Positions 55,495 through 64,000 of a DNA stretch of 64,000 nucleotides are shown one piece after another. Source of the stretch: Pseudomonadota bacterium (GTDB lineage Bacteria > Pseudomonadota > Alphaproteobacteria > Rickettsiales > Midichloriaceae); NCBI GenBank assembly GCA_018242185.1, contig JAFECK010000003.1:1-64000 (forward strand), given 5' to 3'. Numbering within the stretch: the stretch's first letter is position 1; the number at the start of each line of letters is the position of its first letter. Below the pieces are notes generated by a model, which was not told where the DNA came from, made no database searches, and saw only the letters and a list, made by a program, of their open reading frames with translations. A program made the position numbers and the translations under genes.

Positions 55495-55587
55495 ATGGAG
55501 ATCAGACAATCACCAGTAGGCAAAGTAATAAAAGCTCGTCGAATGTGTTGTCTAGTTATACCACATAATCAAACTCTATGTGAGTAG
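55495..55587 (+). CDS. 30-codon frame, possibly the start of a truncated regulator
   Basis: ATG to TAG after the TATAAT at 55478. The first residues MEIRQSPVGKVIKARR look like the N-terminus of helix-turn-helix proteins, but the frame ends at once. It overlaps the 3' end of the gene at 55556 tail-to-tail. It could be a relic or a leader peptide; ribosome site weak. Confidence 0.3.
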   Translation: MEIRQSPVGKVIKARRMCCLVIPHNQTLCE

Positions 55588-55954
55588 AACCGATAGCGAG
55601 CATATTGCACACAGCTTCCTCAATCACGCTAGTAAAATCATCCTCTAAAGAGTGGATGTTTTTTTTATGTATAGGATTTTGGTCATAAATCTCCATGGTG
55701 TGATAATGCCCGTCTGCATCAATATATTGGAATTTATCCAAATTAGTTACCATTAAGAACTCGTCGATATCGAAATCTTCTGATTCATTTCCCACCGGTG
55801 TAAAGTTTTTAGGTTTGCGTTTAGCGACATCCATGTGATAGATGGTTTGACCATCATTAGAAACATCGATCATTTTAATATCAGGGAAGGTCTCTGGAAA
55901 ATCGATCTTTTTCTTGCTATACGGATAAAAATCATAAGAAAAGTGATATTTCAT
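55556..55954 (-). CDS. acidic protein of unknown function
   Basis: 132 residues with a good ribosome site (AGAGAGG) before the ATG. Rich in Asp, Glu, His and Tyr, no membrane segment. No family recognised. Confidence 0.6.
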   Translation of the reverse strand: MKYHFSYDFYPYSKKKIDFPETFPDIKMIDVSNDGQTIYHMDVAKRKPKNFTPVGNESEDFDIDEFLMVTNLDKFQYIDADGHYHTMEIYDQNPIHKKNIHSLEDDFTSVIEEAVCNMLAIGSTHIEFDYVV

Positions 55955-56021
55955 AAGGCCTCTCTTTAGCGTTTAAGGCAGCGTATCATATTAACTAAGG
56001 AGGAGCAATGATTTTCTTGCT

Positions 56022-58556
56022 TTATCCCCGAGGGCGGGCGCTATCCATAAATACAACGCTCACAAGAGCGCTTAAGCAAGCGGCGGTCACAAGGATGGTA
56101 GCCCTTAACATAGGTTCATTGCTGATAACATTACTACACAGCGGCAGCGCGCCACTAATCACTGCGCCAGTTATAGCGCCTGCAGTAGCGGCCACCGCTG
56201 CAGCTGTATATGCATTTTCCCACCATAATGTAGCTTTAGCACGAGCCTCAGTGAAGTTAGCTTTCTTTTTTAAGCCCACTTCTATGCTTTCTTTGTGATG
56301 TTGGTATACGCTGGTCCCTAAGACTAAGCCTGCAACCAAACCTACTATTATACCTATGCCGAGGGTCACTTGAGAGGGCGCTATTCCAAACCGCATTTGC
56401 TCTGCGATCAGTTGTGGCAAGTGCATGCTAGTGCCAACAATTGCCGGTCCTGCAAGTATTGCTGCAATAGTAAATCCTGCCTTAGCGAACGGCTTTTTAC
56501 TGCTCAGGTCAGCAACTAACACGGCAGCGCCGATTAGCCCAAGAGCAGCACCTGATAAGAACAATGCATCAGATAGCATGATGTTAGAGCCAAGAGCTAG
56601 CTGCATTTCTGGCATAAATAGCGCTACCCCGCCCAATGCCGCAGCAAGCGTACCTATTCCTATGAGAGCTCCGCCTGCGCGCTTCGGCGCATGATATGTT
56701 GTTATCAAGCTTTGCAGTTCAGCTCGTGCTTCTTCAGATAGCTCACCTCTTTTAGGCTTTTCTGTTGAGCGTGCTTTTGCGTCATCATCACCTTTTAGTA
56801 TAACGCTGGCTACTAGCTCGCCGTATGGGGTTTTGGATAATAACGCCTCTTTAATAGCAGCTTTGTGAAAAGCATATCCTGCTGGATCTGGGAATAGTGT
56901 ATTTTTTCTTATTCCCTCTACCCATTCGTAGACCATGGAGTAAAAAAGCGAACTAGGGCTTAGTAAATTACTCGCCAAGACAGACTCGCCATATATCATT
57001 GGCATAGAAAAACATGACTTAGAAAGTGGCTGCCCTAGCGCGGTTGCTTCAGCTACACGAACCTGTTCTTCGGCTATCAAAGCATTAAAAACGCTTTGTA
57101 TTTCTGCGCTACCTGCATTCAGTGGCGCGCTGCACGCATAGCTAACTGTCCATAGTCCATGTGCCGTTTGTTCTGGCGTAGCCCTCACATATTTCAATAG
57201 CTTATCCCGTATCCTTTGTACGTCATGTACCTCTTGCTGCTGCTCCGTAGTTCTCTCGGTAAAGTCTGCTTTAAACGCTGGTGTTGTGATATTGCCACTC
57301 AAAAAATCCCGTAATATTGTAGGGCTTTTCTCGGGCTGCCAGCCATTGTCGAGCAATTTCTCAATAACACTATAATGTGCATATTGCATAATCTGAGTAG
57401 CCGGCAATTGCGGTAACATTTGAGATAAGGCGCCGTGTCGTGCTAACAAGTCTATAAGCTTGTTAACAACTCGCCATTTATGTGATTTGCTTACATGAGA
57501 GCTTAAAGCTTCATTTAGAGCATGCCCTAATATGCTTCTACCATTAATATCAATGCTTAAACTGCCTCCCCACTGTAAGAACCGCTCTACCCTAGCTGCT
57601 AATTCTTTGTCTAAGTCATAATCTTTTACATCGCCTAAATCATGCACTTTCATGACGCTCATCACAGCATCAGACAAAGTTTTACCGGGTGATGGTAAAA
57701 CGGCTTGTGGTGAAGTGCTGCTAGATTGATCATCTTCTAGCAATTTTTTAATCCTGTTAACACCTGCTTCAGACCAACCTTGCTTAACACTGCGGGAGAT
57801 AAGCCCTTGTAAGATTGGTTTGGTGAAATCATCAGCATACCTCTTCTTGTAATATTCGCTCTCGAGTATATTCAAGAGCGTTGCTGGCCTATAATAGGCT
57901 ATCAGATCGATTAATCGCAATGGGTGAATATCATCATTATTTACAGGCGTATAGAGGTTGTCTGCCAATTGCTCCGGCGCACACCAAAATAGCAGGCTAT
58001 CCAGAATTGAAACAGCGTTTTCAGTCAACTCCGAATTTTGGATAAATTTTCTCTGCGCCAGATAATACTTTGGATACAGTATGATTAGGATACAGTCGTG
58101 TAATCTATTTAACGAGTGCGTAGGGTCAGCGTAACCAAAGACAGGGACTTGATTAGGGTTGGTAAGCTCGTTAGTTTTTAACACTTGAAAATCCGGCTGT
58201 GGCAAAGTGCGTGTAGCTTTGATCCATTGACTAAGTGTCGCAAATATATCTGGCAACACTTGTTTTATCAGCTCCTTGCTTGCTTGCCTGCGCTTATTTT
58301 TCTCTTCTTCCGTTTTCTTTTGGCTATAAGAGGCGTGTTGTACGAGATGGATAGTCTCTATTAATGCTGCGCAAAGTTCCTGGGTTTTCGATGCCAACTG
58401 CGAGGGTGTTTGTATATGCTTAGGTGAGGTAATGCCAGTTAAGATATTCATCAACGGCGTTTGCGCGTCGCCAGGGAAATCGCTCTTATTCTGCTCAAGT
58501 TTTTCGGCAAAAGCGTAAAGCTTTGTATACAAATCTGCTAACCTAGAGTCTAACAT
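56022..58556 (-). CDS. large helical protein with C-terminal membrane segments, function unknown
   Basis: 844 residues. Residues 1-640 are mostly helical and soluble (SLLFWCAPEQLADNLYTP, HPLRLIDLIAYYRPATLL); no repeat family is certain, though some helical pairs are ankyrin-like. The last 200 residues hold about six hydrophobic segments. No signal peptide and no clear ribosome site. It has the layout of soluble N-terminus plus membrane C-terminus seen at 1840 and 30213. The next gene on the same strand upstream is 58616. Confidence 0.65.
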   Translation of the reverse strand: MLDSRLADLYTKLYAFAEKLEQNKSDFPGDAQTPLMNILTGITSPKHIQTPSQLASKTQELCAALIETIHLVQHASYSQKKTEEEKNKRRQASKELIKQVLPDIFATLSQWIKATRTLPQPDFQVLKTNELTNPNQVPVFGYADPTHSLNRLHDCILIILYPKYYLAQRKFIQNSELTENAVSILDSLLFWCAPEQLADNLYTPVNNDDIHPLRLIDLIAYYRPATLLNILESEYYKKRYADDFTKPILQGLISRSVKQGWSEAGVNRIKKLLEDDQSSSTSPQAVLPSPGKTLSDAVMSVMKVHDLGDVKDYDLDKELAARVERFLQWGGSLSIDINGRSILGHALNEALSSHVSKSHKWRVVNKLIDLLARHGALSQMLPQLPATQIMQYAHYSVIEKLLDNGWQPEKSPTILRDFLSGNITTPAFKADFTERTTEQQQEVHDVQRIRDKLLKYVRATPEQTAHGLWTVSYACSAPLNAGSAEIQSVFNALIAEEQVRVAEATALGQPLSKSCFSMPMIYGESVLASNLLSPSSLFYSMVYEWVEGIRKNTLFPDPAGYAFHKAAIKEALLSKTPYGELVASVILKGDDDAKARSTEKPKRGELSEEARAELQSLITTYHAPKRAGGALIGIGTLAAALGGVALFMPEMQLALGSNIMLSDALFLSGAALGLIGAAVLVADLSSKKPFAKAGFTIAAILAGPAIVGTSMHLPQLIAEQMRFGIAPSQVTLGIGIIVGLVAGLVLGTSVYQHHKESIEVGLKKKANFTEARAKATLWWENAYTAAAVAATAGAITGAVISGALPLCSNVISNEPMLRATILVTAACLSALVSVVFMDSARPRG

Positions 58557-58615
58557 ATCGCAAATAACATATTATCTCTCACATTGTAGCATAATAGCTG
58601 GCTTAAGTAACTACA

Positions 58616-59392
58616 TTATTTGGCCGTTGCACAGTGCGCCAGAGCAAAAAATGGCGCTATTACCGCCCACGGCGCGCTCAGTGAAATCAAAGCTTCCATA
58701 TAAGCTGCTCCTGTGGCGGTTGTTGCTGCGCTGCCCATATATAAAGAAAATGCTGGACCAACCGTGGTTATAGCAGCAGCAACCAACGAAGCCATGGATG
58801 ACATAAATAATATGCTGCCCCATTCTTCTTTAAACACTGCGCCTGCAGTCACTACTTCTATCTTTGTCGTTTGACTGCTAGAAGTGTTGGATGTTTGATT
58901 CTGTGCAGGCCTATTTCTCTCTTGCATCAAATCATCAGCTCTCATGTAACTAATAAGAAGCATAAAAAATGCTGTTGATGCAGCCCAAGCGATCCCGGCT
59001 TGAGCGAGTAATGATTCACTAGCGTTTAACGTAGTGTAGGACAAGGCATCACCAAGGGCATAATGAAAACCGCCGTAATAAATACCCGTAATGCCTGAAG
59101 CGATACCCAATAGAACTATTACATTAGAAAACAGTGGCGGCTTTGCACGGCTTTCGAATTCTTTTCTTTTGTTTCCAAACTCCATGTCATAAGCCCCCAT
59201 CTGAGGAAACCATACCGCAGTCATCAACGCCATCAAACTAGCACCTCCTATAGTGAGCACCATCGATAGGTTGGAGTTAACAACTGGAATAAGGGCCGCT
59301 TCATGGCCAGCTATCGCGAGCCCTGCACCTGTCGCAACCGTACCCGCGCCAAGAAAGATCCCTATGCAGCTTGGCAAGTGTGTCTGCAACAT
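58616..59392 (-). CDS. multi-pass membrane protein, function unknown
   Basis: 258 residues with about six hydrophobic segments and a Ser/Thr/Gln-rich polar loop (about 160-175). The segment ITTVGPAFSLYM resembles TTAVGPALSHYF of the protein at 30213. AAAGG touches the ATG, which is too close; a TTG three bases later may be used instead. Same strand as the 844-residue gene, 59 bases before it. Confidence 0.65.
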   Translation of the reverse strand: MLQTHLPSCIGIFLGAGTVATGAGLAIAGHEAALIPVVNSNLSMVLTIGGASLMALMTAVWFPQMGAYDMEFGNKRKEFESRAKPPLFSNVIVLLGIASGITGIYYGGFHYALGDALSYTTLNASESLLAQAGIAWAASTAFFMLLISYMRADDLMQERNRPAQNQTSNTSSSQTTKIEVVTAGAVFKEEWGSILFMSSMASLVAAAITTVGPAFSLYMGSAATTATGAAYMEALISLSAPWAVIAPFFALAHCATAK

Positions 59393-59499
59393 CCTTTATA
59401 CCTGCATTATTGATAATAATGAGCGGATTATAACATATTATTTACCAAAAAACTATGGTCATTTGCTAAGCAATGCCGGATGGTGCCAAAACGTGGCAC

Positions 59500-60231
59500 T
59501 TAGGCGCTGCCGTCAAACCATTGCTGCTGCGATTCGTGCAAGTTTTTAGCGAGCTTTTCTATTATATCCGCATAGGCTTTCAGCTTATCAGCCTTAGCAT
59601 CATTCGTCCCTAAAGGTGTTACCGCTGACAGGTGGCTGCCATCTTCACGAATCAGCATGACCCTATAGCGTACTTTGCTAACGTCCGAAACCTTGTTGCC
59701 ATTGCGGTCTATCCCATTCCAATTAAAGTGATGCAAACCCTGGCTAGGGTCTACCGTGCTTTCCATTAACGCCATGCCATGCTCGTTTTCTACAACTATC
59801 TTCGCGCCTACTATATCATCTTGCAAGACAGTATATGGCATCTTCACCACTCCGTCTTTCATAACCAAGCCATTATCGCCTTCATCTATACCCATCATAC
59901 TGCTTTTGATCGCCGCTAGATCCGCGCGCACTTCTCCCAGCAGCATATTATTATAGGCACCGTTGAAAGTCTGGCTTTTTAGGTCATCACGAATAAGGGT
60001 GAGCAACTTGTTCCCTTCCAGCTGCTGCTCCAGTAAGTTAAGCTGAGCTATGTTGTTATACATCTCACCGCTATCCATAGGGCTAAGAGGGTTTTGGTGG
60101 GTCATCTGCGTGGTAAATAGTTTCAAGAAGTTCATCTTATTTTTTTCTAACTGTTTGGTAGCGCTCTGTAAGTTGGTCATCGCCACGTTAGGCTTTTTGT
60201 TTAACTTTTCTTGTAAAGCAGTCATTTCCAT
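59500..60231 (-). CDS. flgD: flagellar hook-capping protein FlgD
   Basis: 243 residues. The FlgD N-terminal scaffold motif NFLKLFTTQMTHQNPLSPMD is followed by EMYNNIAQLNLLEQQL. The C-terminal part has the expected beta domain (HHFNWNGIDRNGNKV). Needed to assemble the hook. The ATG with AGG eight bases upstream is preferred over a GTG nine bases earlier. Forms an operon with fliK; flgE is not next to it. Confidence 0.92.
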   Translation of the reverse strand: MEMTALQEKLNKKPNVAMTNLQSATKQLEKNKMNFLKLFTTQMTHQNPLSPMDSGEMYNNIAQLNLLEQQLEGNKLLTLIRDDLKSQTFNGAYNNMLLGEVRADLAAIKSSMMGIDEGDNGLVMKDGVVKMPYTVLQDDIVGAKIVVENEHGMALMESTVDPSQGLHHFNWNGIDRNGNKVSDVSKVRYRVMLIREDGSHLSAVTPLGTNDAKADKLKAYADIIEKLAKNLHESQQQWFDGSA

Positions 60232-60247
60232 ATGTAACACCTATAAT

Positions 60248-61789
60248 TTATATTACCAAATCCACTCTTAAATCACTTCCATAGCTCATAATCATGTTAT
60301 TCTGCACAGGTTGCATTTCCTCATTAGTAGACATCTCCTGCTCAGGCTTTGGCTTATACTGTTCACCGCGCTGTCTATCCTCACCGCTTTGCGGCAAAAT
60401 ATCAAGCACTATCGAAGTGTTTTCTTTGGTGTAGCCAATATCTTGCAACACAGACCATAGAGTATTACTGGAACGCTGCAGCATATCTAGGGTCGTAAAT
60501 TTCTCAGCAGCAATAATCACTTCAGAGCTACTATTATCACGTTGAATACTAATTTCTAGCTTGCCTAGCTCCTGCGGATGTAGCTCCACAACTAACTTGC
60601 CACTGTTTTGCTCATTATTGTATTGGGCTACTTTCAGTGCTACTTGTTGAGTGACATCTGCTTGTATTATTGGATTAGGCCGCGCTACTTCTTGCTGCAA
60701 ACTAGCTTCTAGCCTAGCATACTGCGGGAGTTGCTTCTCTGCTACTAATACTGCCACTTCTTGCTGTGGTACGATGTTTGCTTCATGTGTAATATTTTCT
60801 GATCCTTTATCGAAGGAAATATGCGCCATATCTTGGGCTTCAGGCGCATCGATAGTAGCCTCTTGTGTAACAACTTTATCCAAGAACGCTAATTTGGTTT
60901 GTATTCCAGGTTCGAGAATTATATTGGTACAATGCGTATTGGTACTGTGCTCAGCATTCATTGCATGCCCTTGCGTCACCTCAATATTAGCTTCCTGAGT
61001 TAATATTTCTACTATCTTTGTTGAAGATATGCTTGCTAATTCGGGCATATTGGCCGTGATTACATCGATGTTTAATGCTGGTTTCTCTAACTCGAGTGCT
61101 ATTGTTTTGATTCCTACTTCTGCTTCGAGCTCTGGCTCTGTGGCTTGCATTTGCTCTATTTCCAGTGCCTCAATTACCTTTATCTCAGGTTCACTTGTTA
61201 TAACTGGAATGCTTATCGATATAGGCTGCTCAAATAGTTGTTTTGATTCAGGCATTTTCTCTAATTGACGCTCTGGAATTGCCTCTACCATTGCTATTGT
61301 GACTGGCTGCTCGAAGATATTATCACATCGAACAGCACTCTCTTTCACCTTTACTAAATCTCTAACTTCTTCTTCTTCTTTTATCTCAACATTACAATCG
61401 GTATCAAGGATGTAATTTGTATTTGTCACTATTGGTATTTCAGGTAAGTCCTGCTTTTGCTGTGTATTTTCATTATTATGCCTATCATCTGAAATAACCT
61501 CGCCTATCGGTAACGCAGTAGGCTTAGGTTGCGCTGTTGCATGATTGATAAGGTCAGGGTGATATTGTGGTATTTCAGGTAATACAGGTAGCGTGGGGTT
61601 ATCAACCATGACAAGCATAGAAGTTGTTTGCTGTTGCTCTTGGTTAGCAGGAGCAACAGCTATAAGCAGTTGCGCAAAAGCATCTATCATCATCTCGCCA
61701 GTAGTACCATTAGGAACTGCATTGGCGGACACTGCGCCATAAACTTGCTCCAGCTGAGGGGTATCGATTTGCCCAATTTGTTGTTGCAC
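60248..61789 (-). CDS. fliK: flagellar hook-length control protein FliK
   Basis: 513 residues. The C-terminal Flg_hook domain is visible (KLVVELHPQELGKLEISIQR, then a helical piece LDMLQRSSNTLWSVLQDIGY). The long middle is acidic, with many Glu/Ile/Val/Gln repeats and little order, as is usual for FliK rulers. GTG start with AGGAT upstream. Seven bases separate its stop from an alternative flgD start. Confidence 0.85.
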   Translation of the reverse strand: MQQQIGQIDTPQLEQVYGAVSANAVPNGTTGEMMIDAFAQLLIAVAPANQEQQQTTSMLVMVDNPTLPVLPEIPQYHPDLINHATAQPKPTALPIGEVISDDRHNNENTQQKQDLPEIPIVTNTNYILDTDCNVEIKEEEEVRDLVKVKESAVRCDNIFEQPVTIAMVEAIPERQLEKMPESKQLFEQPISISIPVITSEPEIKVIEALEIEQMQATEPELEAEVGIKTIALELEKPALNIDVITANMPELASISSTKIVEILTQEANIEVTQGHAMNAEHSTNTHCTNIILEPGIQTKLAFLDKVVTQEATIDAPEAQDMAHISFDKGSENITHEANIVPQQEVAVLVAEKQLPQYARLEASLQQEVARPNPIIQADVTQQVALKVAQYNNEQNSGKLVVELHPQELGKLEISIQRDNSSSEVIIAAEKFTTLDMLQRSSNTLWSVLQDIGYTKENTSIVLDILPQSGEDRQRGEQYKPKPEQEMSTNEEMQPVQNNMIMSYGSDLRVDLVI

Positions 61790-61993
61790 AAAGATCCTAT
61801 TATAGTGACTCTAATTGGTTTATGTAGCAATAATCATGCCATTTTTAAGTGATGGGTATGAATACATTTTGTCATAAACATAGTTGATGACAGCCATTAA
61901 TAAAACCAACTGTATTAGGGTAATATCGGAGTGTGGATAAAATATGGCTTGTCAGATAGCGTAGTTTTATATATAATCTACTCGCATTGTTGT

Positions 61994-62070
<77 letters not shown>

Positions 62071-62128
62071 TTGTATTTGGTAATTAGGGGGGATTATCAT
62101 ACCAATTGTATTATAGATAAAGGCATGT

Positions 62129-63925
62129 ATGGTACAGGTAGGCGGTAAGCAGTACAGAATCACTCTGGGTTATCTCTTATTTTATATATGGCTTGCTACG
62201 GTTATCGCTATCATAGCGTGGTTCGCAATTCGCTCATACCAGATTACTTATACAGCAACCTATAGGCTCCTAGATTCAGAAATCACCATGCAAGGAGAAA
62301 AAGTAGTCGACTCTTTGCAATCAATAGAAAGGATACTGCAGACAGCGGTATGGCAAGCAAACGCTTCTCAGGATTTTGAGCTGAACGCGCTTATATCAAC
62401 TTTAAAGGCTAATAGGATTCAAGATGCAATGCCTGTAAATGGGGTAGCATGGGGCGGCACAGATAAGAGAATTATCAGTATATTCGGGTTTGATGCATGC
62501 AGTAGTTATGATATAGGGGAATTATTGCAGAACAGTGCTACAGTGCGGGGTAAGCTGCAATTCGGAGATATGTTGCGTTGTGGTGATGCAAGAGGTGTGT
62601 TAGCTGCTTTTGCAATTTCCAATAAATCCGGCACATACTTAGGGAGCATAGTGTTACTACTAGACTTAGACGCGCTATACAGTAAAAGCGGAGTAGAAGG
62701 AGCGGAATTACACTACACTATCTTGCAGAAAGAAGCGTTAAAAACCACTAAATTTCTTCATGCTTTCGGGTTAGATGATTATACGGCAAGGAAAATAACA
62801 GCACATGTAAATCACATTAGTGCAAAGGATTTTGCGTGGATTGAACCACTTTCTGACTTGCTATATCAGCGCACTCCCGTGATGATAAAGACTTTGGAGG
62901 GATATCCTCTCTATATAATTGCAATTGCGCAACATTTTATTACCGCAGATTTGCTTACAGCTATAGCAGTGATATTGTGGGATGTAATGTTTATGTTTGC
63001 CATTATGTTTTGGGTTATGCTAGTTACGCATAAACTAGTGCTAATACCTATTTCTTCTTTTGTTGGTGCTGTAAGCGCAGCAGAACAAGGCGTGATATAT
63101 CATCCTTCTGGTTATTCTATATTGGAATATCAATCCCTTTCCTTATTAATAGTGCAGAATATAGCACAGAACGAAAATGTCAGAGCTGAGAAGGAAAAGC
63201 GCGATTTCCTTACCACTCAGTTAAAGGCTGAAACTGATGCACAGGCTGGTTTACTTCGCAACATACAACATGAGATGCGTACCCCGTTGCATCATATTAT
63301 GACTGCAGCGGAAATGTTGCAGAAGCGGAAGAATTTAACAGATGACCTGAAAGAATATTTGGAAATGATTCACCAAGCAGGGGCACAGATACTAAAAGTG
63401 AGTAATGATATGATTGCTGCAGCCACTATCGAGTCCGGCCTCATGAGCCTCAACGAGAAATACTGCAATGTCAGCGATTTGCTACAACAGGCGATCGCTC
63501 GTGGTAATGCTGCTGCAATACAGCGCTCCATTGTTATTTCAACTAATCTTCCGGTAGATCTACCGCAGGTAAACGTCGATTCCTCAAGATTTACCGAGGC
63601 TTTGTTTTATTTGCTGGAGAACAGTATAAAGTTTGGTAAACCCGGTGGTGTGGTACATCTAGCTGCAAAACGTACTAATAGCGGTTTAGTGATCGACATT
63701 ATTGATGATGGCGCCGGGATATCCGAAGATCAGATGCATAGGATTAACACTACTTTAACCACGACCTATAGTGTATTACGCAAGGCCCAAGAGGGCGTGG
63801 GCTTTGGATTGGCAATCGCCTACACTATCCTTGAGATGCATAACGCCAAACTAGAAATTGAGCGTCATGCAAACGGTGGAGTGATCGCAAAAATCACTGT
63901 TCCTAATATCAGAATCAAGTCTTAA
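62129..63925 (+). CDS. membrane sensor histidine kinase
   Basis: 598 residues. Two membrane helices (about 11-33 and 278-302) bracket a periplasmic sensor domain. A linker coiled coil (about 345-380) leads to the DHp helix with the intact acceptor motif IQHEMRTPLHHI, then the ATPase domain with N-box FYLLENSIKF, G1 DIIDDGAGI and G2 GVGFGLAIAYTI. Complete and likely active. The matching response regulator is not adjacent. It could serve as partner for the receiver-HATPase protein or NtrX, but nothing in the sequence proves this. Confidence 0.9.
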   Translation: MVQVGGKQYRITLGYLLFYIWLATVIAIIAWFAIRSYQITYTATYRLLDSEITMQGEKVVDSLQSIERILQTAVWQANASQDFELNALISTLKANRIQDAMPVNGVAWGGTDKRIISIFGFDACSSYDIGELLQNSATVRGKLQFGDMLRCGDARGVLAAFAISNKSGTYLGSIVLLLDLDALYSKSGVEGAELHYTILQKEALKTTKFLHAFGLDDYTARKITAHVNHISAKDFAWIEPLSDLLYQRTPVMIKTLEGYPLYIIAIAQHFITADLLTAIAVILWDVMFMFAIMFWVMLVTHKLVLIPISSFVGAVSAAEQGVIYHPSGYSILEYQSLSLLIVQNIAQNENVRAEKEKRDFLTTQLKAETDAQAGLLRNIQHEMRTPLHHIMTAAEMLQKRKNLTDDLKEYLEMIHQAGAQILKVSNDMIAAATIESGLMSLNEKYCNVSDLLQQAIARGNAAAIQRSIVISTNLPVDLPQVNVDSSRFTEALFYLLENSIKFGKPGGVVHLAAKRTNSGLVIDIIDDGAGISEDQMHRINTTLTTTYSVLRKAQEGVGFGLAIAYTILEMHNAKLEIERHANGGVIAKITVPNIRIKS

Positions 63926-63943
63926 GAACTTTAAGATACTCTC

Positions 63944-64000
63944 TTACCGGCTTTCTTTCATATCCAACTGCTTATAGCGCGGCTCGAATCGTACATCCAA
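63944..64000 (-). CDS. 3' end of a gene running off the window
   Basis: On the minus strand an open frame to a TAA at 63944-63946 ends LDVRFEPRYKQLDMKESR. It reads like a genuine protein end but only 18 codons are present, so no product is named. Confidence 0.45.
   Translation of the reverse strand: MDVRFEPRYKQLDMKESR

Overview
The window looks like the chromosome of a host-associated, flagellated alphaproteobacterium, most likely from Rickettsiales or a neighbouring endosymbiont lineage. The evidence: paired b' and b ATP synthase subunits, FlbD and NtrX type regulators, TTAA-N7-TTAA (CtrA-like) sites, two gene transfer agent (GTA) tail genes, an isocitrate dehydrogenase with the C-terminal domain of the Rickettsia/Thermus type, DAP-type MurE, and many ankyrin, pentapeptide, poly-Q and multi-membrane-segment proteins without recognisable function. 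No rRNA, insertion sequence, CRISPR array or complete prophage was seen. All assignments come from reading the sequence; no database was searched.

Layout. 0.1-5.1 kb: the flagellar regulator FlbD, a poly-Q membrane protein, tRNA-Cys, an ankyrin protein with a SPOR-like tail, and FolB. 5.1-13 kb: housekeeping genes (ispG, ctpA, a CDGSH protein, rnhA, glpX, rsmI), a small lipoprotein antisense to the glpX tail, and a first porin. 13-18.5 kb: an LD-carboxypeptidase, then a pilus-type secretin lipoprotein followed directly by a long pilin-like protein with a PA14-like region. 18.5-20.8 kb: ATP synthase b' and b and a glycosyltransferase, without atpB/atpE. 20.8-25.7 kb: ankyrin, membrane and pentapeptide proteins, and a two-gene signalling unit (degenerate histidine kinase plus receiver-HATPase protein). 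25.9-31.7 kb: flhA, htpG and a membrane protein with a J-like segment. 31.7-37.2 kb: hemW, rmuC, a DUF2125-like protein and two GTA tail genes. 37.4-47.5 kb: an enlarged isocitrate dehydrogenase, murE-lepA, ntrX, nth, rpmF, plsX. 47.5-52.3 kb: unknown membrane protein, glycosyltransferase, hflKC, mrp. 52.4-55.6 kb: two tandem porins with a porin-tail remnant between them, then a triple-palindrome region. 55.6-62 kb: unknown membrane proteins, flgD and fliK, tRNA-Pro. 62.1-63.9 kb: an intact sensor histidine kinase. The last bases hold the probable 3' end of a minus-strand gene.

Together, the flagellar genes lie in three separate places (flbD, flhA, fliK-flgD), as do the surface genes (three porins, a secretin/pilin pair, two glycosyltransferases). 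Most housekeeping genes are of normal family length. The points most worth checking are the degenerate kinase with its receiver-HATPase partner, the pilin/PA14 fusion, the isocitrate dehydrogenase enlarged by two insertions, the GTA gene pair, the triple palindrome at 55.4 kb, and a set of multi-membrane-segment proteins that may be a lineage-specific family.
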